Positions 45,727 to 53,593 of a DNA stretch of 64,000 nt are shown here, piece after piece. Source of the DNA: an uncultured Crocinitomix sp. (lineage in GTDB: Bacteria; Bacteroidota; Bacteroidia; Flavobacteriales_D; Crocinitomicaceae); contig CAKZON010000006.1 of assembly GCA_937136425.1 (NCBI GenBank), positions 1 to 64,000 on the forward strand, given 5' to 3'. The position numbers and the translations under genes were made by a program. Position 1 is the stretch's first letter; the number at the start of each line of letters is the position of its first letter. The notes beneath the pieces were generated by a model. The model saw only the letters and a program-made list of their open reading frames with translations. It was not told the origin of the DNA and made no database searches.

Positions 45727-48428
45727 TGCAATTACGTTTCCTTAAAATATTACTGAGTGTTATCTGTCTCCTCTTTATTGCGGTTCCAAATGCTAATGCA
45801 CAAGAATTAAGCAAAAGGAAAATCAAAAAATTTGTAAAAAAAGGACGTAAAGCCTATCGTAAAGAAGAATACTGGAAAGCAAAATCTTATTACGACAAGG
45901 TTACTGATGCAAATACGGACAAAGCACAGTATTGGTTTGAAGCTGGTTTGGCATATTATGACTCTCAAGTAAAACGTGAAGACGCTTCTGTTTTCTTCGA
46001 AAAAGCACTTGAATTATCTGTTGAAGATACTATTCCAGAAATTTTCTACTACGCTGCAAAAACTTATCACTTTAAAGGTGAGTTTGAGAAAGCAATTGAA
46101 TACTACAACATGTTTTTGGGCAGTACTGTTGAAAACAAAAAAGGACAAGAAACACGTAGTGATGTAATTCGTGAAATAGAAATTTGCAATAATGGTATTG
46201 ACCTTAGAGGTGTTCATTTATATGAGGTACAAGAAATTGTAAAATTGGATGAGAATGTCAATTCAGAATACATGGATTACTCCCCTGTAATTTCAATTGA
46301 AGAAGAACTTTTATTGTTTTGCTCTCGTCGCCCACCTGGACAAAAAAAGCATGTAGACGGGCTTTATTTTGAAGATATATTCTATGCCACAAGTCAGGTT
46401 GGAGAAAACCAATGGTCAGAAGCTAAAATCATTGACAAATCATCTGGATATGTCGCTAAAGAAATCAACGGAGGAAAAGCGCACGAAGCTCCAGTAAGCA
46501 TATCTCCTGATGGAAACACATTATACATTTATAAAGAAAATAGCATTTGGAAAAGTGTGAAAGACAGAGATGGTAAATGGGCTATTCCTATCAGAATGAA
46601 CCAAAACGTTAATATAGGAGATGCCAACCCAAGCATTTTTATTACCCCTGATGAGACTGAAATGTTTATTGTTTCAACGGGAGTAAAAGATGGCTTTGGC
46701 GAGCGTGACTTATACTACTCTGAACGTGATGAAAACGGTAACTGGAAAAAACCAGTGAACATGGGACCAAAAATCAACACACCTTATAAGGAAGATGCTC
46801 CATACCTTTCAAAAGACGGTAAATCACTCTATTTTGCTTCACAAGGCCACAACTCAATGGGAGGGTTTGACATTTTTAGAGTAACAAGAGATGAAAGCGG
46901 TGAATGGGGAGAACCTAGAAACATTGGAACACCTGTAAACTCTGCCGGAGATGATATTTATTATGTAGAAAATGAAGAAGGTACATTGGCTTATTATTCT
47001 TCAATGCGTCCAGGATCATACGGCTACTTAGATATTTACACCGCTAAATATGACTGTAAAAATATTCCAACAACAGAAGTTAAAGGATATGCGATATATA
47101 GTGAAAATCACCGCCCTGTAAATGGAGTAATCAAAGTAATCAATGTTACAACTGGCGAAGCCATGGGCACGTTTAATATTGATCCTCAAACTGGAAAGTA
47201 TCAAATGGTTTTACCACCGGATAACACGTATCAGTTAGAACTTGTTACTCTTACTCCTGGTTATACGCAAGAACGCCCTCACCTAGAAGAGTTTTATATT
47301 CCTAGACAATGTGAAGCTTTTAATCTGTTTCAACAAATTAACATTACCGTTCAGAAAGACGAAAAAGGAATACCTGTAACACAAGAAGCATCTTTCAAAA
47401 ATGCTTTGTTTGATATGAGTGATTTAATTAAGGAAGAGTTTGATCTTGATTTCACTTACCAAGAAGACACCAGTGCAAATATTGGAGGGATTTCAGGAAA
47501 CGTGGCGCATAGCTCTACTTGGGATGGTAAAAACATTGAAATGCTCCTTTTAAATGAAAGTGATCAAATTGTACGAGTAACACGTACTGATAGAATGGGC
47601 GATTTTGTATTTGAAAAACTAGACACTTCAATTGCATACAAAATCATGATTAATGAAGACGACGCTATTGTATCATACAATAATTGGGATCAAAGCCATC
47701 CTTCACAATTTTATATGCAAGGTGTTTTATATGATTATACGGAAACAGATAATATTCCAAGACCAGAAACAACAATTTATTTAGCCAAAACAGATAAGAT
47801 TTTAACGGACATGTCTATCACTGATGTGGAAGGTGAATTCGAATTTCTAAACCCTACTACTCCGCTTGCAGTAATTGAGGAACTAAATGACAACACAACA
47901 ATTACTTATAATTTAGATCAAACAGATGGTGAGATTCTTTACTCGGCGCTATTAACAACTATAGATCCTAATGATGAAAGCATCTCATACACAGAGCATA
48001 TAGATTTGGTTTCATTACAAAAAATGACAGAAACGGATGCTCAAATGCGTGAGTTTGCCAACATTTTATTTGATTTTGACAAGTTCTTTTTACGTCAAAA
48101 AAGTGAAGATATTTTACAATCTCTATATCAATTCATGAATGAAAACCCCTCTGTACAAGTTAAATTAGATGGGTATACTGACTGGATTGGAACAGATCAA
48201 TATAATGAAGCATTATCTGAAAAAAGAGCTTTAAAAGCACATAAATATTTAATTGATGCTGGCATTGATCCTGACCGAATTGACAATGCATGGTTTGGTG
48301 AAAAATCACCTGCAGTTTCCAATACAAATCCTGATGGATCTGACAATGCTGCCAACAGACAATTGAACCGCCGAGTAGAAATTAAAGTAGAGATACCTGA
48401 ATTGGCAGACTTATATTTATCTTTGTAG
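45726..48428 (+). CDS. TPR/PD40 envelope protein with OmpA-like peptidoglycan-binding domain (PorE-like)
   Basis: A 900-residue secreted protein (signal MQLRFLKILLSVICLLFIAVPNANA). A TPR region (30-150) is followed by PD40 propeller repeats (about 175-440, with YSPVISIEEELLLFCSRRPP and KDGKSLYFASQGHNSMGGFD), one or two regulatory-like beta domains (about 450-640), and a C-terminal OmpA-like domain (about 765-890) with FANILFDFDKFFLRQKS, GYTDWIGTDQYNEALSEKRA and NRQLNRRVEIK, so the peptidoglycan-binding Asp and Arg look intact. Resembles the T9SS-associated PorE of Porphyromonas in architecture. It overlaps the previous gene by one base and is probably co-translated with it. Confidence 0.88.
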   Translation: MQLRFLKILLSVICLLFIAVPNANAQELSKRKIKKFVKKGRKAYRKEEYWKAKSYYDKVTDANTDKAQYWFEAGLAYYDSQVKREDASVFFEKALELSVEDTIPEIFYYAAKTYHFKGEFEKAIEYYNMFLGSTVENKKGQETRSDVIREIEICNNGIDLRGVHLYEVQEIVKLDENVNSEYMDYSPVISIEEELLLFCSRRPPGQKKHVDGLYFEDIFYATSQVGENQWSEAKIIDKSSGYVAKEINGGKAHEAPVSISPDGNTLYIYKENSIWKSVKDRDGKWAIPIRMNQNVNIGDANPSIFITPDETEMFIVSTGVKDGFGERDLYYSERDENGNWKKPVNMGPKINTPYKEDAPYLSKDGKSLYFASQGHNSMGGFDIFRVTRDESGEWGEPRNIGTPVNSAGDDIYYVENEEGTLAYYSSMRPGSYGYLDIYTAKYDCKNIPTTEVKGYAIYSENHRPVNGVIKVINVTTGEAMGTFNIDPQTGKYQMVLPPDNTYQLELVTLTPGYTQERPHLEEFYIPRQCEAFNLFQQINITVQKDEKGIPVTQEASFKNALFDMSDLIKEEFDLDFTYQEDTSANIGGISGNVAHSSTWDGKNIEMLLLNESDQIVRVTRTDRMGDFVFEKLDTSIAYKIMINEDDAIVSYNNWDQSHPSQFYMQGVLYDYTETDNIPRPETTIYLAKTDKILTDMSITDVEGEFEFLNPTTPLAVIEELNDNTTITYNLDQTDGEILYSALLTTIDPNDESISYTEHIDLVSLQKMTETDAQMREFANILFDFDKFFLRQKSEDILQSLYQFMNENPSVQVKLDGYTDWIGTDQYNEALSEKRALKAHKYLIDAGIDPDRIDNAWFGEKSPAVSNTNPDGSDNAANRQLNRRVEIKVEIPELADLYLSL

Positions 48429-48450
48429 TTCACACAGATAAATAAGCTGA

Positions 48451-49308
48451 ATGAATCTTAACCTAACTAAGCCAATCGTATTCTTCGATCTAGAAGCTAC
48501 AGGATTGAATATTTCTAAAGATAAAATCATAGAAATTGCAATTATTAAAATAAATCCTGATCAATCAGAAAGTACCTTTGTTGAAAAAATCAACCCTGGT
48601 TTTCCAATTCCCGCAGAATCTACAGAAATTCATGGAATAACTGATGAGGATGTAAAAGACTGCGAACAATTTGCTGCTTTTGCTCAACCCATAATTGATT
48701 TTATTGGCGAAGCTGATTTAGCAGGATACAATTCTAATCGATTTGATATTCCTTTTCTCTTAGAAGAATTGCTTAATGCAGGATTGGAATTAGACATGGA
48801 GAACAGAAGATTTATTGATGTGCAAACCGTCTTTCATAAAATGGAACAACGAACATTAGTTGCTGCTTACAAATTTTACTGTGATAAAGACATTGTAAAC
48901 GCGCATAGCGCCGAAGCAGATACTCGTGCTACTTATGAAGTCTTAAAAGCGCAAATTGATCGTTATCCTGAAATTGAAAACGACATGGATTTTTTGTTTG
49001 AGTTTACACAAACTGGAAAGAACAGAAAAATTGACTTTGTTGGACGCCTTGCACTAAATGATGATGGTGTAGTAATGTACAATTTTGGTAAACATAGCGG
49101 TAAAACAATTCAAGAGGTTTATGAAAAAGAACCTGGATATCACCGTTGGATTCTTGACAATGATTTTCCTCGTATTACAAAAAGCATTTTGAAAAAAACA
49201 GTTGATGAATTAATTAAAAAGGACCGTGCTAAACGTGCCGCTTTAAAAGAGCAAAAAGCCAATGAAATGTCTAATAAATTGGATCAACTAAAAAATAAAT
49301 TTAGCTAA
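48451..49308 (+). CDS. DnaQ-like 3'-5' exonuclease
   Basis: A 285-residue DEDDh exonuclease. Exo I IVFFDLEATG (Asp13, Glu15), Exo II in AGYNSNRFDIPFL (near 90-102) and Exo III in HSAEADTRATYEVL (near 152-165) with His preceding Asp by five. The extra C-terminal part (about 200-285) has a small domain (NFGKHSGKTIQEVYEKEPGY-HRWIL) like the DUF3820 module found in exonucleases, plus a Lys-rich tail. It may be an accessory exonuclease for proofreading or RNA turnover, not the main polymerase epsilon subunit. It follows the PorE-like pair by 22 bases and precedes the next gene by 8. Confidence 0.9.
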   Translation: MNLNLTKPIVFFDLEATGLNISKDKIIEIAIIKINPDQSESTFVEKINPGFPIPAESTEIHGITDEDVKDCEQFAAFAQPIIDFIGEADLAGYNSNRFDIPFLLEELLNAGLELDMENRRFIDVQTVFHKMEQRTLVAAYKFYCDKDIVNAHSAEADTRATYEVLKAQIDRYPEIENDMDFLFEFTQTGKNRKIDFVGRLALNDDGVVMYNFGKHSGKTIQEVYEKEPGYHRWILDNDFPRITKSILKKTVDELIKKDRAKRAALKEQKANEMSNKLDQLKNKFS

Positions 49309-49316
49309 ACAACATC

Positions 49317-49925
49317 ATGAAAATAATTTGCATTGGACGTAATTATAGCGATCACGCCAAGGAAATGAATTCACCAATTCCTGAAGAACCTCTTTTCTTT
49401 TTGAAACCAGACACGGCCTTATTTCGAGAAAAGAATTTTTACTATCCTGAATTTACGTCCGACTTACATCATGAAATAGAGCTAGTTGTTAAAATAGCCA
49501 AAGTAGGAAAACACATTTCTGTTGAAAATGCTCCTAAATATTACAACGAAATAGGCTTAGGTATTGACTTTACTGCTAGAGACATTCAAAAACAATGTAA
49601 AGCAAAAGGATTACCCTGGGAAAAGGCCAAGGCTTTTGATAATAGTGCAGTAATATCACAGCAATTTATCCAAAAAGAGGACTTAGACTTGACCAATATA
49701 AATTTTAGCCTTGAAATAAACAGCACAACTGTACAATCTGGAAATTCAACTGATATGTTATTCCATATTAATCAATTAATTAGCCACGTTTCTAAGTACA
49801 TTACTCTTAAAACCGGTGATCTTATTTATACAGGAACACCACAAGGAGTTGGACCTGTTAAAATTGGAGATAAATTAATTGGATACTTGAACGAGAAACC
49901 AATGTTTACTGTTCATATTAAATAA
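49317..49925 (+). CDS. Fumarylacetoacetate hydrolase (FAH) family protein
   Basis: A 202-residue FAH-superfamily enzyme. Motifs: ICIGRNYSDHAKEM (3-16), FFLKPDTAL, the metal-binding HHEIELVVKI (around 51-60), and GIDFTARDIQKQCKAKGLPW near 82-101, which is diagnostic of the small FAH group (acylpyruvase/oxaloacetate decarboxylase-like FAHD1 relatives). The end TGTPQGVGPVKIGDKL is also typical. Substrate is uncertain: oxaloacetate keto-enol or acylpyruvate are the family options. It is 8 bases downstream of the exonuclease, so co-transcribed. Confidence 0.88.
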   Translation: MKIICIGRNYSDHAKEMNSPIPEEPLFFLKPDTALFREKNFYYPEFTSDLHHEIELVVKIAKVGKHISVENAPKYYNEIGLGIDFTARDIQKQCKAKGLPWEKAKAFDNSAVISQQFIQKEDLDLTNINFSLEINSTTVQSGNSTDMLFHINQLISHVSKYITLKTGDLIYTGTPQGVGPVKIGDKLIGYLNEKPMFTVHIK

Positions 49926-50008
49926 AGTTTTTCAAGTAATAATCGGCTTGAATCCTCCATAAACCCTTGATATTAGACAAATAAACTAGGATAATAAAAA
50001 AATTTACC

Positions 50009-50016
50009 TATTTTTG
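50009..50016 (+). promoter_or_regulatory. Putative -7 promoter element of the Cys/Asp lipoprotein gene
   Basis: TATTTTTG matches TAnnTTTG. It lies 57 bases upstream of the ATG at 50074. A frame open from 50014 overlaps this element, which supports the ATG at 50074 as the true start. Confidence 0.45.
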
Positions 50017-50073
50017 CTCCGTTGTGAAGCAATTCAAACATTATATCAATTGTTAATTTTAAAAAATCAGATT

Positions 50074-50403
50074 ATGAAAAAGACTTTTCTTAATTTAAGA
50101 AAAATGGGATTCGTTCTTGTTGCTGCAAGTGGAATGCTTGCATTTAGTTGTGGTGGCGAAGAGGCTGCTGAAGATGCAACTGACGCAATCGAAAACCTAG
50201 GAGATCAATTAAACGACGCATTAGATGATGCTGCTGACGCTGCATGTGATGCTGCTGACGGATGTGACGGTGCTGAAGGATGCGACGGTGCTGAAGGATG
50301 TGACGGTGCAGAAGCTGACACTACTGAAATGGCATGTGACGGTTCTTGCGACGGTGCAGGATGCGAAGGTGGTGAAGATCACGCTTGCGATCACGGAGAG
50401 TAA
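50074..50403 (+). CDS. Small acidic Cys-Asp repeat lipoprotein
   Basis: A 109-residue lipoprotein of unknown function. Signal MKKTFLNLRKMGFVLVAASGMLAFSCGG with the lipid-attached Cys at about residue 26. The mature part is Ala/Asp/Glu-rich and has eight cysteines, seven followed directly by Asp. Three exact GCDGAE units, encoded by three 18-bp repeats at 50260-50313, are followed by further CDG/CDH units and two His near the end. Such a chain could bind metal ions, but this is inferred from residue content alone. I do not recognise the family. A strong terminator follows. Confidence 0.85.
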   Translation: MKKTFLNLRKMGFVLVAASGMLAFSCGGEEAAEDATDAIENLGDQLNDALDDAADAACDAADGCDGAEGCDGAEGCDGAEADTTEMACDGSCDGAGCEGGEDHACDHGE

Positions 50404-50420
50404 TCTTCAAAAAAATATTA

Positions 50421-50456
50421 AAACCGTCCAGACGATAAGTTCGGACGGTTTTTTTG
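50421..50456 (+). terminator. Intrinsic terminator after the lipoprotein gene
   Basis: AACCGTCC (50422-50429) and GGACGGTT (50443-50450) form an 8-bp stem with a 13-base loop, followed by a run of T (50449-50455). Confidence 0.88.
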
Positions 50457-50523
50457 TGCGCAAATTTTTCTAAAATCTGCATAGCGTTTACTTTCCTTTT
50501 AAGTAACTTTACAAGACACATCT

Positions 50524-51165
50524 ATGGAAGATTCTAAACGTATTCGAAAAAAAAGTATTCCTAGTGCTTTTCAAAACATTGAAAATTGGGAAACTAATCG
50601 AAGAACTTTTTTAAGAGGAGCCCTTATTGCTGGAGCCCTAACACAAATCACCGTATTCACTTCTTGCTCTAAGCAATTACGCGAAGCGAATGATATATTG
50701 ACTGCGGAACAATCAACAATTCTATATGATGTTTTAAACATCTTTTTTCCAGACGACGGAAATGGACCAAGTATTGAAGACATAAATGCCTTTGGTTACA
50801 TCATGTGGGTATTGCATGATACACTTAACCGAAAAACATCAGAGAACGAATATATTATTGAAGGAATTGATTGGGCAAATGAAACTGCCGAAGAAATTTA
50901 TTTCATGCCATTTACAGAACTTGATCAGGAACAAAAAGAAGCCTTAGTTGGTAAATTTACAGAACTAAATTGGGGTAAAAACTGGTCTTCGGTATTGATT
51001 ACTTTAATCTGCGAAGCCGTTGTGCTCGACCCTATTTATGGTGGAAATACAAACGAAGTTGGATGGGAATGGTTAAACCACACTCCAGGTTTTCCAAGGC
51101 CTACTCAAGAATTGCGCTATGAAAGAATAATGGAAAAACAAATGAAGATTGTTACTGGTGAATAG
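50524..51165 (+). CDS. Gluconate 2-dehydrogenase subunit 3 family protein (Tat lipoprotein)
   Basis: A 213-residue small subunit that partners the flavoprotein encoded just downstream. The twin-arginine signal NRRTFLRGALIAGALTQ (26-42) and the following TSC (about 47-49) mark a Tat-exported lipoprotein. The mature part (ILTAEQSTILYDVLNIFFPDDG, FGYIMWVLHD, FPRPTQELRYE) matches the Gluconate_2-dh3 family, which stabilises and exports the catalytic subunit. The 79-base gap to the next gene and same direction support an operon. A cytochrome c subunit, which completes such enzymes in proteobacteria, is not seen here. Confidence 0.9.
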   Translation: MEDSKRIRKKSIPSAFQNIENWETNRRTFLRGALIAGALTQITVFTSCSKQLREANDILTAEQSTILYDVLNIFFPDDGNGPSIEDINAFGYIMWVLHDTLNRKTSENEYIIEGIDWANETAEEIYFMPFTELDQEQKEALVGKFTELNWGKNWSSVLITLICEAVVLDPIYGGNTNEVGWEWLNHTPGFPRPTQELRYERIMEKQMKIVTGE

Positions 51166-51244
51166 TGTTTTAGTACTTGGTATTTAGAAAAAAAATTAAT
51201 ATTTACCCATTGATAATTGAACTTAGAAAACCGCCTAGAATTTA

Positions 51245-52930
51245 ATGAGTGAAAATAAATACGATATTTGCATAGTTGGTAGTGGCGCAGGAGCTGGACC
51301 AATAATCTATGAACTTTCTAAGGCAGGTTATAAAGTACTAGTGCTTGAAAAAGGACCATGGTTAAAAACAGCCGACTTTACAAAAGATGAAATGACGGTA
51401 ACTCGTCGAGATGCTTATCGTCCTAATTTAAAAGATGAGCGACATGTTATTGATCGTCCCCGATCAAATGGCAATTGGTCTGCTAAATCAACCTACGAAT
51501 CTGGCAATCTATGGAATGGTAACTGCGTGGGTGGGTCATCTAATTTCATGAGTGCCTATTTTCACCGTTTAAAACCTAAAGACTTTCGATTAAAAACAGA
51601 ATACGGAGAAATTAAAGGAGCAAACATTGTTGATTGGCCAATCAATTATGACGATTTAGAACCTTATTATACAAAAGTTGAAGAAGTTATTGGAGTTTCT
51701 GGAAAGGTTGTGCCGCACAAACATGCAGAACCACGCTCTACTCCAGACTACCCTTTTCCACCTTTAAACACAAACCCTATTGCAGATTGGTTTGTTGAAG
51801 GCGGAAAAAAAGAAGGTTATAACATTGTACCTGCTGCACGTGGTATTATCTCTCAACCTAAAGGAAAAAGAGGAGCATGCTACCATTCTAACTATTGCGG
51901 AAGTTTCGGTTGTTCATCCGACGGAAAAGGAAGTTCAAGAGCTGCATTAATCAATATAGCGCTGGAAACAGGCAATTGCGAAATAAGACCTGATTCTAAA
52001 GTTTACCTCTTAGAAACAGACGACAATAAAGTAATTACTAAAGCTTGGTATTACGACAAAGATGAAAAAAAACAAAGTGTTACAGCCAATCTATTTGTAG
52101 TTGCAGCACAAGCCGTGGAAACCTCAAGGCTATTACTAATGAGCAAAGGCCCTAAATTTCCTAATGGAATCGCTAACAACAATGGTGAGGTTGGAAAAAA
52201 CTTTTTGTTTGCTGGAGGCGGCGCAGGGTCAGGAATCATTCGATTTGATAACATTTCTGAAGAAGATCGAAAAAAAATAGATACACCTCTTACTTTCGTT
52301 AACCAAGCCCTACTCGATTTTTACGAAATAGATGATGAAGAATTTGGAGGAAAGGCTAAAGGTGGAACAATTGATTTTTTAATAGAGCATTCAGCCCCAA
52401 TGCCAAAAGTAGGCCGCGCAAAATATAAAGACGGAACATTGCTTTATGGCTCTGCCTTAAAGGAGAATTTAAAAGATTATTTTACCAATCAAAAACGTTT
52501 GCGTTTTGAAATTTTTTGCGATTGGCTACCCAATGACAACTGCAATGTAACTTTGGATGACGAAGTCACAGACAAATGGGGAGACCCCGTAGGCAGAGTA
52601 AAATTTGGTTTTCATGAGCAAGATATTAAGGTTGGAAATTACTTGGCCGAAAAAGCTATGAAAGTAATGGAAAACATTGGTGCCGTTAGTGTAAAATCTT
52701 CAATAAATGGAAGCCCTCCAACAAATTTAATGGCAGGTGGTTGTCGCTTTGGAAATGACCCCGAAACAAGTGTTTTAGATGCTAATTGTAAGGCGCATGA
52801 AGTTGATAATTTATATGTTACTGACGGAAGTTTTATGCCAACTGGTGGTAGTGTACCTTATACTTTTACAATTTATGCCAACTCTTTCCGCGTAGCAGAT
52901 AAGATTATTGAGCGTCTCAAAAGTGAATAA
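51245..52930 (+). CDS. GMC-family FAD dehydrogenase (membrane-linked sugar or alcohol dehydrogenase)
   Basis: A 561-residue GMC-like oxidoreductase. FAD-binding GSGAGAGPIIYEL (12-24), the GMC signature region GNCVGGSSNF (92-101), and the C-terminal catalytic part GSFMPTGGSVPYTFTIYANSF (from near 530). Three cysteines at 212, 218 and 223 (GACYHSNYCGSFGC) lie where FAD glucose dehydrogenases of the gluconate-dehydrogenase type bind a [3Fe-4S] cluster, so a similar cluster is plausible. It should be exported with the Tat subunit, being without its own signal. Substrate not predictable; sugar or polyol is most likely. Confidence 0.9.
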   Translation: MSENKYDICIVGSGAGAGPIIYELSKAGYKVLVLEKGPWLKTADFTKDEMTVTRRDAYRPNLKDERHVIDRPRSNGNWSAKSTYESGNLWNGNCVGGSSNFMSAYFHRLKPKDFRLKTEYGEIKGANIVDWPINYDDLEPYYTKVEEVIGVSGKVVPHKHAEPRSTPDYPFPPLNTNPIADWFVEGGKKEGYNIVPAARGIISQPKGKRGACYHSNYCGSFGCSSDGKGSSRAALINIALETGNCEIRPDSKVYLLETDDNKVITKAWYYDKDEKKQSVTANLFVVAAQAVETSRLLLMSKGPKFPNGIANNNGEVGKNFLFAGGGAGSGIIRFDNISEEDRKKIDTPLTFVNQALLDFYEIDDEEFGGKAKGGTIDFLIEHSAPMPKVGRAKYKDGTLLYGSALKENLKDYFTNQKRLRFEIFCDWLPNDNCNVTLDDEVTDKWGDPVGRVKFGFHEQDIKVGNYLAEKAMKVMENIGAVSVKSSINGSPPTNLMAGGCRFGNDPETSVLDANCKAHEVDNLYVTDGSFMPTGGSVPYTFTIYANSFRVADKIIERLKSE

Positions 52931-52972
52931 ATTCACTTCAATTCTTTTCCTGTAATCAACAAAAAACTGATC

Positions 52973-52991
52973 TGATTAATGAATCATTTTT
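52973..52991 (+). terminator. Possible weak terminator of the GMC dehydrogenase operon
   Basis: TGATT-AATG-AATCA followed by TTTTT, 43 bases after the GMC stop. The stem is only 5 bp and AT-rich, so efficiency is doubtful. Confidence 0.3.
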
Positions 52992-53175
52992 GATCGTTTA
53001 CTGTCAGAAATTTTCATATAGTATTCTCATTTTTTCTCCTTTTTAAGGAAAACACTCATCCGTTCCACTATTTTTTCTTGAATATTTACGCAAGCTTCAG
53101 AACCACCATAAAACCCACAAAAACAACACATTAAACACCATCACACTCTACCCAAACACTTGGTCAATAAAAAAA

Positions 53176-53208
53176 TATATAGTACTTTGTATTGCATAGT
53201 ACTATATA
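53176..53208. promoter_or_regulatory. Perfect inverted repeat, predicted PadR operator
   Basis: TATATAGTACT (53176-53186) and AGTACTATATA (53198-53208) are exact reverse complements of 11 bp around an 11-base centre; arm centres are 22 bp apart, two helical turns, as suits a dimeric winged-helix repressor. It lies 7 bases upstream of the -7 element of the PadR gene, so binding would overlap the promoter -33 region. PadR autoregulation is common in the family; here it is inferred from position and symmetry. Confidence 0.75.
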
Positions 53209-53215
53209 AATTACA

Positions 53216-53223
53216 TATATTTG
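53216..53223 (+). promoter_or_regulatory. -7 promoter element of the PadR-PspC operon
   Basis: TATATTTG matches TAnnTTTG and ends 34 bases before the PadR start. A TTG at 53192-53194 inside the operator centre is a possible -33 element with a 21-base spacer. Confidence 0.6.
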
Positions 53224-53257
53224 TCCCATCAATATAAATTATTGAAGCAATAAGCAA

Positions 53258-53593
53258 ATGAAAGTAGAAAATACAAAAGCGCAAATGCGTAAAGGAATTT
53301 TGGAGTATTGCATCCTTACAATTCTTTCAAATAAAGAGGCTTATCCATCTGAGATAATATCTGAAATGAAAGAAGCAAAATTAATTGTTGTAGAAGGAAC
53401 GCTTTATCCATTACTAACGCGACTCAAAAATGCAGAACTTTTGCATTATAAATGGGTTGAATCAGTATCAGGGCCACCCAGAAAATATTACTCGCTCACC
53501 GAGGACGGTGCAAAATTCTTAGACGAACTTAAAAATACTTGGACGGAACTACACACAGCTGTTCAACAAATATCCAAAACACACCAAAAATGA
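53258..53593 (+). CDS. PadR-family transcriptional regulator
   Basis: A 111-residue winged-helix protein. The family pattern is clear: KGILEYCILTILSNKEAYPSEI (13-34), VEGTLYPLLTRLKNAELL (47-64), and GPPRKYYSLTEDGAKFLDEL (near 73-92). It probably represses its own operon from the palindrome at 53176-53208. Its stop overlaps the start of the PspC gene as ATGA (53590-53593). In Bacteroidota this pair often occurs together. Confidence 0.95.
   Translation: MKVENTKAQMRKGILEYCILTILSNKEAYPSEIISEMKEAKLIVVEGTLYPLLTRLKNAELLHYKWVESVSGPPRKYYSLTEDGAKFLDELKNTWTELHTAVQQISKTHQK

Larger units (their letters stand above)
52931..53257. other. Intergenic region before the PadR gene, with a weak terminator and operator
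   Basis: This 327-base region has no coding frame. Near the left end an AAGTGAAT/ATTCACTT palindrome overlaps the stop of the GMC gene (52921-52938), and a TGATT/AATCA hairpin with T5 (52973-52991) is a possible weak terminator. The right end holds the PadR operator (53176-53208) and its promoter element (53216-53223). The middle is plain AT-rich sequence. Confidence 0.7.

Noticed and set aside
50225..50473. Open frame in another phase over the Cys-Asp lipoprotein gene
   Set aside because: It is a shadow of the repetitive GAC/TGT/GGT codons and crosses the terminator.
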